Shown here in pieces: positions 52,130 to 62,026 of a stretch of 64,000 bases of DNA. The number at the start of each line of letters is the position of its first letter. The first letter of the stretch is position 1. The position numbers were made by a program, and so were the translations under genes. Below the pieces are notes generated by a model. The model was not told the origin of the DNA and did no database searches. It saw only the letters and a program-made list of their open reading frames with translations. The DNA is from Stutzerimonas stutzeri (GTDB lineage Bacteria > Pseudomonadota > Gammaproteobacteria > Pseudomonadales > Pseudomonadaceae), in the NCBI RefSeq assembly GCF_002890895.1, contig NZ_POUL01000003.1:62001-126000 (forward strand). The letters run 5' to 3'.

Positions 52130-55084
52130 TCAATCACCGGAATCTGTTGCCTCGGCATGACGCGGCAGGGTGATGCGGAAACGCGTGCCGCGTTGGGTTT
52201 CCGGGTCGGCCGGGCTATCAATATTGATTTGCCCATAATGCTCTTCCACGATCGAATAGACCAGTGCGAGGCCCAGCCCTGTGCCCTCGCCGGGGTCCTT
52301 GGTGGTGAAAAATGGCTCGAAAAGTCGATCCTGAATCGACTGCGGAATGCCGCTGCCTTCGTCTTCGACGATGAGATAGACGGTCTGTTCGGAGACCTCG
52401 CTGCGTACTCGGATGGCGCCGCCGGGCTCCGATGCGTCGCGGGCATTGGACAGCAGGTTGATCAGTACCTGAGCGAGCCGCTGCGGGTCTCCCTCGGCCA
52501 CATGACCGGGGTCGCAGAGGTTGAAAAAGCGCACCTCGGTGCCGTGGCGGTTGAGTGAGAGCAGGGCAATTGCATCTTGAGCCACCTCGGCCAGGCTTAC
52601 CGGGTACCGGTCCTGCTGTCTGCCGCCAGCGTGGGCGAAACTCATCAGCGACTGAACGATGCGCGAGACCCGCTTTGTCTGCTCGACGATCTGGTTGCTG
52701 GTCTCGATGATCTCCGGGTCTGCCTCGCGCTCCTCGCGTAGGTTCTGCGCCAGGCAGGCGATGCCGGTGATCGGGTTGCCGATTTCGTGGGCGACCCCGG
52801 CCGCCAGTCGGCCAATGCTGGCCAGGCGCTCGGAGTGGACCAGCCGATCTTCAAGCTGCTGGGTCTCGGTGAGGTCTTCGATCAGCAGTACCAGCCCGCT
52901 GCTGCCCGGTGCCAATGGCTCGGCAATCGCGGCCTTGTGCAAGTTCAGGCAGCGGCTGTGGCCGTCCAGTTGCAGCCGCTGTTTATGCAGGTGCTCTTCG
53001 CGCTGCTGAGTGAAGTCGCTCAACAAACTCTGCCAAGGCTCGGCGATGGTCGACAGGCGCGAGCCCACCACCTGCAGCGCGGGAATCTCGGTGAGCTCTT
53101 CCAGCGCTCTGTTCCACATCAGGATCTCCTGATCCTTGGCCAGCGAGCAGACGCCCATCGGCAGCTCCTGCAGGGTCTGCCGGTGATAGCGGCGCAGTGC
53201 ATCGAGCTCGGCGGCCAGGCCAGTCAGGCGCGAGTGATAATCCTCCAGGCGACTCTCGATGAAATGGATATCTTCGGTGACGTAGCTGTCCGCACCGTTC
53301 TTGTACGAGAGGAAATTCTCGACGATGTCCTGGGCAACGCTCGGACCCATCAGGCCTGAAAGGTTTGCCTCGATCCGGTCGCGGAGCCGGCGCAAGGCAT
53401 AGGGGCGATGCTCGTCAAAGGGCAGCTGCAGATCGCGCAGCGCCTGCTCAACCTCACGCTGCGCGGTCTTGGCGCCGAGCGGCTTGGCCAGCTGGGTGGC
53501 GAACTCCTGTGGCGACGCAGCTGCCAGTTCACGACGTTGCGGTCGGCGTACGTTTTCCACTGCACAGGCTTCGGCGGCGGCTTGCTCCTCGGCGCTGGTC
53601 TCGGTGAACAACGAGAACAGCGAAAACGCCAGCACGTTGACCGCCAGCGAGGCGATTGCCGCCAGGTGCCAGCTGGTGTCGTCGAGCACGTAGACCACGT
53701 TGAACAGCGGGATATAGAAACCATCAAGGTTGCCTACCAGCGGCAGCAGCATGGTCACAACCCAGACGGCGATGCCGGCCAGCAGCCCTACAATGTAGCC
53801 CCGGCGATTGGCGGTAGGCCAATACAGCACCGACAGCACACCAGGCAGAAACTGCAGGGTCGCCACAAAAGCGACGATGCCTAGGTTCGACAGGTCCTGT
53901 TCCGCACCGAGTAACAAATAGAAGCCGTAGCCGGCCATGATGATGGCGAGGATCAGGCTGCGCCGGGTCCATTTCAACCAGCGGTAGATGTTGCCTTCGG
54001 TGGGCGGCTGGTAGAGCGGCAGTACCAGGTGGTTGAGCGCCATGCCCGACAAGGCCAGGGTGCTGACGATGATCAGCCCGCTGGAGGCCGAAAGTCCGCC
54101 GACGAAAGCCAGCAGCGTCAATGTCTCGCTCTGCGCCGTAATACCGAGGCCGAGGGTGAAGTATTCAGGATTGGTGCTGACGCCAAGCTTGAGTCCGGCC
54201 CAGAGAATCAGCGGTACGGCCAGACTCATCAGCAGTAAGTACAGTGGCAGGCCCCAGCTGGCGCTGACCAAGGCGCGCGGGTTGAGGTTTTCGGTAAAGG
54301 TCATGTGATACATGTGCGGCATCACGATCGCTGAGGCGAAGAACACCAGCAGCAGAGTGCGCCACGGGCCTTCCTGCAGCGGCGTGTGCAGGGCCTGCAG
54401 CGCCGACTGGTTCTGCAGCAGCCAGATTTCCAGCTGATGCGGCCCGCCAAACACGACAAACAGTGCATACAAACCGATCGCGCCGAAGGTCAGCAGCTTG
54501 ACCACCGATTCGAAGGCGATGGCGAACACCAGCCCTTCGTGCTTTTCCCGCGTGGCGATATGGCGGGCACCGAAGAGGATGGTGAACAGCATGATCATCA
54601 CGCAGTAACCCAGCGCGACCCTTTCCTGCAGAGGCTCTAGGGTGAGAATCCCGATGGCGTCGGCGACGGCCTGAATCTGCAGGGCGAGTAGCGGCAACAT
54701 GCCAATCAGCATGACCACCGTGGTCAGTGCACCGCTCCAGGTGCTACGGAAGCGGAAGGCGAACAGGTCCGCCAGCGACGCCAGCTGGTAGGTCCGGGTA
54801 ATGCGCAGTATCGGATAAAGCAGTACCGGCGCCAGCAGAAATGCGCCGCACACGCCCAGGTAGGTGGCGAGGAAACCGTACCCGTACTGATAGGCCAGAC
54901 CCACCGTGCCATAGAAAGCCCAGGCGCTGGCGTAGACGCCAAGGGACAGCGTGTAGGTGAGCGGATGGCGAATGATGCTGCGCGGGATCAGCCCGCGCTC
55001 GCTGACCCAGGCGACGCCGAACAGCACCAGCAGGTAGGCGACACTGATCAGAATCAGGTGGCTGAGGCTAAAGCTCGTCTGCAT
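52130..55084 (-). CDS. cbrA: Sensor histidine kinase CbrA with SLC5-type transporter domain
   Basis: 984 residues. The N-terminal half (about 1-490) is a sodium/solute symporter (SLC5/PutP-like) region with about 13 membrane helices; histidine transport by CbrA is described in other pseudomonads. A linker and a PAS domain follow (about 620-730, RRYHRQTLQELPMGVCSLAKDQEILMWNRALEELTEIPAL). The kinase core has phospho-acceptor His near 764 in AGVAHEIGNPITGIA, N-box LINLLSNARDASEPGG near 868-883 and VEDEGSGIP and GTGLGLALVYSI motifs. It signals to CbrB. The start overlaps the small gene cbrX by 17 bp. Confidence 0.97.
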   Translation of the reverse strand: MQTSFSLSHLILISVAYLLVLFGVAWVSERGLIPRSIIRHPLTYTLSLGVYASAWAFYGTVGLAYQYGYGFLATYLGVCGAFLLAPVLLYPILRITRTYQLASLADLFAFRFRSTWSGALTTVVMLIGMLPLLALQIQAVADAIGILTLEPLQERVALGYCVMIMLFTILFGARHIATREKHEGLVFAIAFESVVKLLTFGAIGLYALFVVFGGPHQLEIWLLQNQSALQALHTPLQEGPWRTLLLVFFASAIVMPHMYHMTFTENLNPRALVSASWGLPLYLLLMSLAVPLILWAGLKLGVSTNPEYFTLGLGITAQSETLTLLAFVGGLSASSGLIIVSTLALSGMALNHLVLPLYQPPTEGNIYRWLKWTRRSLILAIIMAGYGFYLLLGAEQDLSNLGIVAFVATLQFLPGVLSVLYWPTANRRGYIVGLLAGIAVWVVTMLLPLVGNLDGFYIPLFNVVYVLDDTSWHLAAIASLAVNVLAFSLFSLFTETSAEEQAAAEACAVENVRRPQRRELAAASPQEFATQLAKPLGAKTAQREVEQALRDLQLPFDEHRPYALRRLRDRIEANLSGLMGPSVAQDIVENFLSYKNGADSYVTEDIHFIESRLEDYHSRLTGLAAELDALRRYHRQTLQELPMGVCSLAKDQEILMWNRALEELTEIPALQVVGSRLSTIAEPWQSLLSDFTQQREEHLHKQRLQLDGHSRCLNLHKAAIAEPLAPGSSGLVLLIEDLTETQQLEDRLVHSERLASIGRLAAGVAHEIGNPITGIACLAQNLREEREADPEIIETSNQIVEQTKRVSRIVQSLMSFAHAGGRQQDRYPVSLAEVAQDAIALLSLNRHGTEVRFFNLCDPGHVAEGDPQRLAQVLINLLSNARDASEPGGAIRVRSEVSEQTVYLIVEDEGSGIPQSIQDRLFEPFFTTKDPGEGTGLGLALVYSIVEEHYGQINIDSPADPETQRGTRFRITLPRHAEATDSGD

Positions 55085-55244
55085 CGCGTTGACTCTGAAG
55101 AATGAAGGTCACCACGATGAGGATCAGCCACAACAGATAAGGCCGGTACCACGCGCCGTTGGGGTCAATCCACCAGTCCATGATGGCAGGGGAAAACAGA
55201 TAGATCCCCACCACCAGGAGCAGCACCAGTCGGTAGATATACAT
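55068..55244 (-). CDS. cbrX: Small membrane protein CbrX, overlapping cbrA
   Basis: 58 residues: MYIYRLVLLLVVGIYLFSPAIMDWWIDPNGAWYRPYLLWLILIVVTFILQSQRDADEL. Two hydrophobic helices (about 4-22 and 34-50) flank a short WWIDPNGAWYRP loop. It ends 17 bp inside cbrA in another frame, so its translation probably drives that of cbrA. A small gene at this place, called cbrX in P. putida and coupled to cbrA, is known; the name is given by position and size, from memory. The Shine-Dalgarno sequence is weak. Confidence 0.82.
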   Translation of the reverse strand: MYIYRLVLLLVVGIYLFSPAIMDWWIDPNGAWYRPYLLWLILIVVTFILQSQRDADEL

Positions 55245-55363
55245 GCTGGAACTCGTGTCGAAAGTAGGCGGATGGTAAAGGAAGCGGCAAGCGGCAGGCC
55301 ACAGGCTGGCAGAAAAGAGCGGCGCGGGTCGGTTTGTCTCACGCCGAAGGTAAAGATGCTGCC

Positions 55364-56254
55364 TCAGCGCAGCTGCGACTCGGCAAGGGTGCGACAGCGC
55401 GGAATGCGCTCGGCATCCCAGTGGGCGATTGCCCAGGTCAGTACCTCATCGGGCAGGGCATCGGTCAGCGCGCTCGGAGTGGTTTGGCCGAGCGCGCGCA
55501 ACGCGCGCAGCAACAGCGGTGTGGCTTCGGCCGGCTCCAGTGGCGGCGAGCGGTAACGCTTGCCCAGCTTATGGCCGTCCGGTTGGATGATCAGCGGCAC
55601 GTGCAGATAGCGCGGGCGGGAAAGGCCAAGCAGCTCCTGCAGGAACAGCTGGCGCGGTGTGGAGTCGAGCAGATCGGCGCCACGGACAACGTCGGTGATG
55701 CCTTGCCAGGCATCGTCGAGCACCACTGCCAGCTGATAGGCGATCAGCCCGTCTCTGCGGCGAATGACGAAATCGCCAACTTCACGACCCAGGTCCTGGC
55801 TGTACTGGCCCTGGACGCGGTCGTTGAAGCTGTAGGTTCGATCCGGCACGCGCAGGCGAATGGCGGCGTCCTGGGTGTCGCGTCCTGCTTCGCGGCAGAA
55901 GCCTGGGTACAGTCCGGCGAACGCCTGCAATTGTTTGCGCGAACAGGTGCAGGCATACGCATGGCCGTCCTGCCTGAGCCGCTCGATCACCGTGTTATAG
56001 ACATCAAGCCGATCGCTCTGGCGGACCATCTCTCCATCCCACTGAAACCCGTAGGCTTCCAGCGCCCGGAGAATCGCAGACTGAGCGCCTGGCATTTCAC
56101 GCGGCGGATCGAGGTCCTCCATGCGCAACAGCCAACGACCACCCACGGCACGGGCGTCGAGATAGGAAGCGAGGGCGGCAATCAGCGAGCCGAAGTGCAG
56201 GTAACCACTGGGGGTCGGCGCGAAGCGGCCTATATATGGAGAGGGTGTGGACAT
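55364..56254 (-). CDS. gluQ: Glutamyl-Q tRNA(Asp) synthetase
   Basis: Truncated GluRS paralogue that glutamylates queuosine in the tRNA-Asp anticodon. The ATG at 56254 gives MSTPSPYIGRFAPTPSGYLHFGSLIAALASYLDAR, 296 residues; the frame extends 46 codons upstream across the dksA end and is not conserved there. HIGH-like motif HFGS near 20-23; zinc ligands in YACTCSRKQLQAFAGLYPGFCR near 100-121; KMSKS-like GHKLGKRYRSP near 229-239. It lacks an anticodon-binding domain, as expected. The dksA-gluQ order is conserved in pseudomonads and E. coli. Confidence 0.96.
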   Translation of the reverse strand: MSTPSPYIGRFAPTPSGYLHFGSLIAALASYLDARAVGGRWLLRMEDLDPPREMPGAQSAILRALEAYGFQWDGEMVRQSDRLDVYNTVIERLRQDGHAYACTCSRKQLQAFAGLYPGFCREAGRDTQDAAIRLRVPDRTYSFNDRVQGQYSQDLGREVGDFVIRRRDGLIAYQLAVVLDDAWQGITDVVRGADLLDSTPRQLFLQELLGLSRPRYLHVPLIIQPDGHKLGKRYRSPPLEPAEATPLLLRALRALGQTTPSALTDALPDEVLTWAIAHWDAERIPRCRTLAESQLR

Positions 56255-56319
56255 GAGCCGGCTCGGATAAAGGGCGTCGAGGCGGGGTGAAGCTGGGGCG
56301 CGGGAGGGCGCAAATGAGG

Positions 56320-56339
56320 CGGGGCGCCGTAGCGCCCCG
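56320..56339 (-). terminator. Hairpin after dksA
   Basis: Stem CGGGGCGC/GCGCCCCG with a 4-nt loop, 7 bp after the dksA stop codon. The following minus-strand sequence has only a short T-run, so some read-through into gluQ is likely. Confidence 0.6.
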
Positions 56340-56346
56340 TTCGGGA

Positions 56347-56790
56347 TCAGGAACCGATCTGCTTTTCCTTGATCTCCGCCAGCGTCTTGCAATCAATGCA
56401 CAGCGTGGCGGTGGGGCGGGCTTCCAGGCGACGGATACCGATTTCGACGCCGCAGGAATCGCACCAGCCGTACTCATTGTCTTCGATCAGCTGCAGCGTC
56501 TCGTCGATCTTCTTGATCAGCTTGCGCTCGCGGTCACGGGCACGCAGTTCCAGGCTGAACTCTTCTTCCTGGCTGGCGCGGTCGGCCGGATCAGGGAAGT
56601 TGGCCGCTTCGTCCTGCATGTGATGCACGGTGCGGTCGACTTCTTCCATCAGCTCCAGCTTCCACTTGTTGAGGATGCCGGTGAAATGAGCGCGCATGTC
56701 ATCGCTCATGTATTCCTCGCCCTTGGACTCCTTATAAGGAACGAAGGCGCGGATCAGTTGGTTGCTGGGTGTCGTCTTAGTAATGGGCAT
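56347..56790 (-). CDS. dksA: RNA polymerase-binding transcription factor DksA
   Basis: Works with ppGpp on RNA polymerase to adjust stable RNA and amino-acid promoters. The ATG at 56790 gives [36 protein letters not shown], 147 residues. The coiled coil spans about 35-108 with acidic tip residues [11 protein letters not shown] near 70-80. The four-cysteine zinc finger is in [25 protein letters not shown] near 113-137. The longer upstream frame is rejected, since the conserved protein begins here and AGAGG lies before it. Confidence 0.97.
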   Translation of the reverse strand: MPITKTTPSNQLIRAFVPYKESKGEEYMSDDMRAHFTGILNKWKLELMEEVDRTVHHMQDEAANFPDPADRASQEEEFSLELRARDRERKLIKKIDETLQLIEDNEYGWCDSCGVEIGIRRLEARPTATLCIDCKTLAEIKEKQIGS

Positions 56791-56983
56791 GGATGAACGC
56801 CTCTCGCTATGTCCATTGCGCAGGATAGTGAAATCCCTCTGCCGGCCCGTGCCGGCCCTGCGGCTGCAAGCGGGCGAACTTACCAGATCGTATCGGGGTG
56901 CGCTACTCCCGAATATCACGGTGGCTGCGGTGTCAGGGGGACCTTCGGTAGAATTCACGTTTTGTACTCGTCAGGAAGGTCAG

Positions 56984-58156
56984 ATGACCTCGTCATATAG
57001 CGCGCGTAGCCGTGCAATCGAACCCTTTCACGTCATGGCATTGCTGGCCCGGGCCAATCAATTACAGGCGTCTGGACATGATGTCATTCACCTGGAAATC
57101 GGAGAGCCGGACTTCACCACCGCCGCGCCCATTGTTGCGGCCGGTCAGGCTGCCCTCGCTGCTGGTCATACCCGCTACACCGCTGCCCGAGGGCTGCCGC
57201 AGTTGCGCGAGGCGATTGCCGGTTTCTACAAGCAGCGCTATCAACTGTCTATTGACCCCGAACGCGTGCTGATTACTCCCGGCGGATCCGGTGCGCTTCT
57301 TCTGGCCAGCAGTCTGTTGGTCGATCCAGGCAAGCATTGGCTGTTGGCGGATCCCGGCTACCCGTGCAACCGGCACTTCCTGCGCCTGATCGAAGGTGCT
57401 GCGCAGCTGGTGCCGGTGGGTGCGGACGTGCGTTATCAGCTGACGCCCCATCTGGTCGAGCGATACTGGGACAAGGACAGCGTTGGCGCCCTGGTGGCCT
57501 CGCCGGCCAACCCCACCGGCACCCTGCTGACCCGTGACGAGCTGGCGGCGTTGTCCGCTGCGCTGAAGTCGCGTGGCGGACATCTTGTAGTGGACGAGAT
57601 CTACCACGGCCTCACCTATGGCACCGATGCGGCCAGTGTGCTGGAAGTCGACGATTCGGCCTTTGTGCTCAACAGCTTTTCCAAGTACTTCGGCATGACC
57701 GGCTGGCGCCTCGGCTGGCTGATCGCGCCACCTCAGGCGGTGAGCGAACTGGAAAAGCTTGCGCAGAACCTCTACATCAGTGCGCCGACCATGGCGCAGC
57801 ATGCTGCTCTGGCCTGTTTCGAGCCGGCCACGCTCGAGATCCTCGAGGCACGTCGCCGCGAATTCGCCAAGCGACGCGATTTCCTGCTACCGGCGTTGCG
57901 CGAACTGGGCTTCGGTATCGCGGTGGAGCCGGAAGGCGCTTTTTATCTATACGCCGATATCAGCGCCTTCGGCGGTGATGCCTATACCTTCTGCCAGCAC
58001 ATGCTGGAAACCGAATTTGTCGCCATCACGCCCGGGCTGGATTTCGGACGGCACCAGGCCGGTCACCATGTACGTTTCGCCTACACCCAGGATCTGCCCC
58101 GGCTGGAGCAGGCGGTGGAACGCATTGCCCGCGGTTTGCAGAGCTGGAAAGGCTGA
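56984..58156 (+). CDS. PLP-dependent aminotransferase (class I/II)
   Basis: 390 residues, fold type I aminotransferase. [17 protein letters not shown] near 32-48, [11 protein letters not shown] near 169-179, [10 protein letters not shown] near 200-209 and [15 protein letters not shown] near 227-241 carry the expected substrate, Asn, Asp/Tyr and PLP-lysine (Lys in SFSKYF) residues. AGGAAGG precedes the ATG; an in-frame extension of 74 codons upstream would overlap the dksA promoter region and is rejected. It belongs with AspC/AlaC-like enzymes; substrate not assignable. It overlaps sfsA by one base. Confidence 0.92.
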   Translation: MTSSYSARSRAIEPFHVMALLARANQLQASGHDVIHLEIGEPDFTTAAPIVAAGQAALAAGHTRYTAARGLPQLREAIAGFYKQRYQLSIDPERVLITPGGSGALLLASSLLVDPGKHWLLADPGYPCNRHFLRLIEGAAQLVPVGADVRYQLTPHLVERYWDKDSVGALVASPANPTGTLLTRDELAALSAALKSRGGHLVVDEIYHGLTYGTDAASVLEVDDSAFVLNSFSKYFGMTGWRLGWLIAPPQAVSELEKLAQNLYISAPTMAQHAALACFEPATLEILEARRREFAKRRDFLLPALRELGFGIAVEPEGAFYLYADISAFGGDAYTFCQHMLETEFVAITPGLDFGRHQAGHHVRFAYTQDLPRLEQAVERIARGLQSWKG

Positions 58157-58863
58157 TGCAGTTCTCGACGCCGCTCGAGCGGGGACGCCTGATTCGGCGC
58201 TACAAACGCTTCCTTGCCGACGTGGTCACCGATGCGGGTGACGAGCTGTGCATTCATTGCCCGAACACCGGCTCAATGCTCAATTGCATGGGCGAGGGCG
58301 CGCGCGTCTGGTTCCAGCGCAACAACGATCCCAAGCGCAAGCTGCCGGGAACCTGGGAGCTGGTGGAAACGCCGCAGGGGCGCCTAGCCTGCGTCAACAC
58401 GGCACGCGCTAATCGACTGGTCGAAGAAGCCCTGCTGGCAGGCTTGATTGGGGAATTGAACGGCTTCACCGCGCTCAAGCGGGAGGTGGCCTGCGGGCTC
58501 GAAAACAGCCGCGTGGACTTTCGGCTCGACTATCCCACCGGGCCGGCGTTCGTTGAAGTCAAAAGCGTGACCCTGGGGTTCGCTGATACGGCTGTTGCGG
58601 CCTTTCCCGATGCGGTGACGGACCGCGGCGCTCGTCATTTGCGCGAACTGGCGGTGCTGGCGCGTCAGGGCCTACGGGCAGTACAACTGTATTGCGTCAA
58701 CCTCACTGGTATCGAGGCCGTGCGCCCTGCTGGCGAGATCGACCCGCGCTACGCCGCCGCGCTGCGGGATGCTGTGGAGGCGGGCGTCGAAGTGCTGGCC
58801 TATGGTGTCGAGCTGTCGCCTGAAGAGATCCGGCTGGTACGTCCGTTGCCGGTCATTCTCTGA
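58156..58863 (+). CDS. sfsA: DNA/RNA nuclease SfsA family protein
   Basis: 235 residues: [70 protein letters not shown] (1-71) is an OB-fold-like start and [25 protein letters not shown] near 116-140 is a PD-(D/E)XK nuclease core with the D, E-V-K residues. First named for sugar-fermentation stimulation in E. coli; its physiological role is uncertain. The ATG overlaps the aminotransferase stop (TGATG), so they are co-transcribed. Confidence 0.95.
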   Translation: MQFSTPLERGRLIRRYKRFLADVVTDAGDELCIHCPNTGSMLNCMGEGARVWFQRNNDPKRKLPGTWELVETPQGRLACVNTARANRLVEEALLAGLIGELNGFTALKREVACGLENSRVDFRLDYPTGPAFVEVKSVTLGFADTAVAAFPDAVTDRGARHLRELAVLARQGLRAVQLYCVNLTGIEAVRPAGEIDPRYAAALRDAVEAGVEVLAYGVELSPEEIRLVRPLPVIL

Positions 58864-58908
58864 CCAGGCCTGGCGCGACCGGCAGGGCCCGGTCGCGATT
58901 CGCACCCT

Positions 58909-60228
58909 TTACCGGCGGCTCGGTGTTACCCGCCAGATCACGTTACCGACGTCATCAGCCACCAACAGCGCGCCGGCCTTGTCCACTGCCACGCCTACCG
59001 GGCGACCCATGGCCTGCTCATCCTCGTTGAGAAAGCCGGTCAGCACGTCTTGGGCAGTGCCGTCCGGCTCGCCATTGTTGAAAGGTACGAAAACCACTTT
59101 ATAGCCACTGCGCGGCTTGCGGTTCCATGAACCATGCTGGCCGATGAAAGCACCGTGTCGGTAGTGCTCCGGCAGCAGCGACCCTTCATAGAAGGTCAGG
59201 CCGAGAGAGGCTGTGTGTGCGCCAAGCGCATAGTCGGGCACGATGGCTTTGGCCACCAGATCTGGGCGTTGCGGCTTGACTCGCTCGTCGACGTGCTGAC
59301 CGTAATAGCTGTAGGGCCAGCCGTAGAAGCCACCGTCCTGTACAGAGGTCATGTAATCCGGCACCAGGTCGCTGCCGATTTCGTCGCGCTCATTCACTGT
59401 GGTCCACAGTTTGCCGCTGTCGGGTTGCCACGCCAGGCCATTGGGGTTGCGCAGGCCGGAGGCGAACAGCCGCAGCGTTTTGTTCTGCGGGTCAACTTCG
59501 AGAATGGCGGCGCGGTTTTCTTCCGCTTCCATGCCGTTCTCGGCAACGTTGCTGTTGGAGCCGCTGGTGACGTACAGCCGTGATCCGTCCGGGCTGGCGA
59601 TGACGTTCTTGGTCCAGTGATGATTGATCGGCCCTGCGGGCAGGTCGACGACTTTCTCACCCGCCGCGTCGATGCGGGTAGCGCCTTGTTTATAGGGGAA
59701 GCGCACCAGAGCATCCGTGTTGGCGACATACAGCTGATCGCCTATGAGCGCCATGCCGAACGGTGAGTGCAATCCCTCGAGAAATACCGAGCGATCTTCG
59801 AGCGTGCCGTCACCATCGCGGTCACGCAGCAGCGTAATACGGTCGGCGCTCTCGCCGCCGGAGCCCGCCCGCGCCATGACCTTTTTCATGATCCAGCCAC
59901 GAATGCCCTGGCCGTCGTCCGGTTTTGCGGGCGCATTGCTTTCGGCCACGAGCACGTCGCCATTGGGCAGCACGTAGAGCCAGCGCGGGTGGTCGAGGTT
60001 GTCGGCGAATGCTCGAACCTGCAGTCCGGCGGCCGCTTGTGGAGTGCGGCCCTCAGGCCATCCGGTGGCTTCGGCGATGTTGACAGTCGGGATCAGCGTC
60101 TTGTTTGGTGCGGGCAGCGCTGGGTCCGGTCCGTAGCCGGCTTCGACTGGCAGTGTGGCGGTATCGCCGCAGCCGGCCAGACCAAGCATCAGCGCTCCGG
60201 TGGTCAGGTAAGCGTAACGGTTATGCAT
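58909..60228 (-). CDS. PQQ-type sugar/sorbosone dehydrogenase lipoprotein
   Basis: 439 residues. A lipoprotein signal peptide ([22 protein letters not shown], lipid-modified Cys20) precedes a six-bladed propeller of the soluble glucose/L-sorbosone dehydrogenase family: [22 protein letters not shown] near 77-98, [27 protein letters not shown] near 198-224, [28 protein letters not shown] near 257-284 and [18 protein letters not shown] near 366-383. Predicted to sit in the periplasm on a membrane anchor. No pqq genes are in the window, so the cofactor supply and substrate are open. Confidence 0.88.
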   Translation of the reverse strand: MHNRYAYLTTGALMLGLAGCGDTATLPVEAGYGPDPALPAPNKTLIPTVNIAEATGWPEGRTPQAAAGLQVRAFADNLDHPRWLYVLPNGDVLVAESNAPAKPDDGQGIRGWIMKKVMARAGSGGESADRITLLRDRDGDGTLEDRSVFLEGLHSPFGMALIGDQLYVANTDALVRFPYKQGATRIDAAGEKVVDLPAGPINHHWTKNVIASPDGSRLYVTSGSNSNVAENGMEAEENRAAILEVDPQNKTLRLFASGLRNPNGLAWQPDSGKLWTTVNERDEIGSDLVPDYMTSVQDGGFYGWPYSYYGQHVDERVKPQRPDLVAKAIVPDYALGAHTASLGLTFYEGSLLPEHYRHGAFIGQHGSWNRKPRSGYKVVFVPFNNGEPDGTAQDVLTGFLNEDEQAMGRPVGVAVDKAGALLVADDVGNVIWRVTPSRR

Positions 60229-60261
60229 GATCTACTCCTGAAGGAAAGCTGCAGGCGGTTG

Positions 60262-60789
60262 TCATGGGGCGTCATCCTGATCACGCCCCTTCTTTTCGGC
60301 ACCGGCTGACCTATGCGCCGCATGCTGCTCCAGGCGAGGCATCAGCAAAAAGATCACCAGTGCGAAGGCCGTGGTCATCACCGCGGTTGATTCGTGACCC
60401 AGCCCCGTGGCAACCCCGATGGCGGCGGTCAGCCAGATGCCGGCGGCGGTGGTGAGGCCTTTGACGTCCTGAACCGAGCTTCCCTTGAGAATAGTGCCGG
60501 CGCCAAGAAAGCCAATGCCGGTGACAATGCCCTGCATGACGCGTGAGAGGTCCTCGATGGGCATTCCTGCTTCGAGGGGCACCAGCACGAAGAGGGCAGC
60601 GCCGAGCGACACCAGCATGTGGGTTCGCAGGCCGGCAGCCTTGCCCTTGTATTCCCGTTCGTAGCCGAGCACACCCCCCAGAAACGCGGCCAGAACCAGC
60701 CGTACGGTGACGCGAATCGCATGTTCGAAGTCAGGGATGTCGGAGAATTCCGAGGCGACGGTGCGGCTCAAGATGTCCCACCATTCCAT
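60262..60789 (-). CDS. MgtC/SapB family membrane protein
   Basis: 175 residues with four to five membrane segments. [43 protein letters not shown] near 28-70 and [44 protein letters not shown] near 89-132 are the MgtC/SapB signatures. The C terminus is charged ([20 protein letters not shown]) and short, as in plain MgtC proteins without the ACT-like domain. The Mg-limitation and virulence roles known from Salmonella MgtC cannot be assumed here. It lies between two unrelated minus-strand genes. Confidence 0.92.
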   Translation of the reverse strand: MEWWDILSRTVASEFSDIPDFEHAIRVTVRLVLAAFLGGVLGYEREYKGKAAGLRTHMLVSLGAALFVLVPLEAGMPIEDLSRVMQGIVTGIGFLGAGTILKGSSVQDVKGLTTAAGIWLTAAIGVATGLGHESTAVMTTAFALVIFLLMPRLEQHAAHRSAGAEKKGRDQDDAP

Positions 60790-60852
60790 GCATTCCTCCC
60801 TTGCCAGTAGCGGACGCCCTTTGCCGTTCGAGTGCCGCCTGGCTTCAGCGGT

Positions 60853-61875
60853 TCACTCGACGACCTCGAAGCGCAGCATGCCGATCATCTGGCCGGCCTC
60901 GGTCATCACCCGTATGCGCCATTTACCTTGGGCCTGCGCGGGGAAGTTGCGCTTGTGAGTCCATGCGCGGTAGCCGGCATCCCGGCCGCCACTGATCTCC
61001 AGGGGAATACGATCGACTCGTCGTCCGTTGTGTGTCCACTCATGATAGATGCGCTCTTTCAGGCCGCGCGGCGCGTTGATCGCGGTGAACGCATAGAGGC
61101 CATTGCCATGCAGCTGTTGGCTGGTCAGTTCACGCAGGCGATTGCCAGGCTTGCGCGACTCATCGTCGAGGGTCATGGTCACTGCAACATCCGTCAGCCA
61201 GAGCGTCGCCGGCGGCACCCAGGTGCGTCCCAGCCAGCCGGCCAGGCCGACCACGGCGGCGAGAGACAGTATCCCCAGCACGCTTTTCCAGTTCCATGAG
61301 GTGAACAACCCGCCGAGACTCGGCAGGGCCAGCACCACGGCGATGCCCAATGCCCAGAGGTAGGTCTGCGGTGTCGACAGGTGAAAGATGATCGGCAGCG
61401 CAGTCAGCAGAACGGCGAACAGTGTCAGCGCGTGAAAAGCCAGGTAGACCCAGCGTCGCGGCGCCAGCCACTTGTAATAGAGCGGGTCAACCAGCGAGAC
61501 CAGTGCTGCCACGCCCAGCAGCACGGTGAATGCGGCCTGGCCGCTGTTCCAGGTGGTGGTGATAAAGAAGAAGGGAATGATGAAGAACAGGCTTTCCTGG
61601 TGGACCATCTGCGTCACGTAACGCAGCAGCGGCGGCGGCACCTTCCAGCCGAGGCGACGTTCCAGGCCGGTGCGCAGACTTTTTTCCAGCATCAGCCAGA
61701 GCCAGCTGACCAACATCAGCGCGGCGATGAACTTGGCTAACCCGGCCTGACGTTCAACCAGCACGAAACTGGCCAGGCCCGAGCAGAAACCGAACAGTGC
61801 AAAGGTTCCGGGGTAACGGCTTATCAGACGAGAAGCAAGCCCGAACAGCGCCTGCAGGCGGGCTTTCAACGGCAT
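60853..61875 (-). CDS. DUF5924 membrane protein with C-terminal DUF2914 domain
   Basis: 340 residues. The N-terminal part (about 1-215) has six or more membrane helices, including QESLFFIIPFFFITTTWNSGQAAFTVLLGVAALVSLVDPLYYKWLAPRRWVYLAFHAL, a DUF5924-type region. The C-terminal part (about 235-340) is a soluble domain, GLYAFTAINAPRGLKERIYHEWTHNGRRVDRIPLEISGGRDAGYRAWTHKRNFPAQAQGKWRIRVMTEAGQMIGMLRFEVVE, of DUF2914 type, probably outside the inner membrane. Function is unknown. Confidence 0.75.
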   Translation of the reverse strand: MPLKARLQALFGLASRLISRYPGTFALFGFCSGLASFVLVERQAGLAKFIAALMLVSWLWLMLEKSLRTGLERRLGWKVPPPLLRYVTQMVHQESLFFIIPFFFITTTWNSGQAAFTVLLGVAALVSLVDPLYYKWLAPRRWVYLAFHALTLFAVLLTALPIIFHLSTPQTYLWALGIAVVLALPSLGGLFTSWNWKSVLGILSLAAVVGLAGWLGRTWVPPATLWLTDVAVTMTLDDESRKPGNRLRELTSQQLHGNGLYAFTAINAPRGLKERIYHEWTHNGRRVDRIPLEISGGRDAGYRAWTHKRNFPAQAQGKWRIRVMTEAGQMIGMLRFEVVE

Positions 61876-62026
61876 GGGGTGCTCACGAGCGGGGTGTCTC
61901 CGGGAAAGGGCGCGGCATTATGTAGGGCCGCTGCCCTGCGATTGTCGCGCGAAACCCGCCGCGATTCGATCACCGGCGAGCCGAATAATCACAGCTCCCT
62001 GCGGCGGTCGTGGCGTGCCTAGCTGC

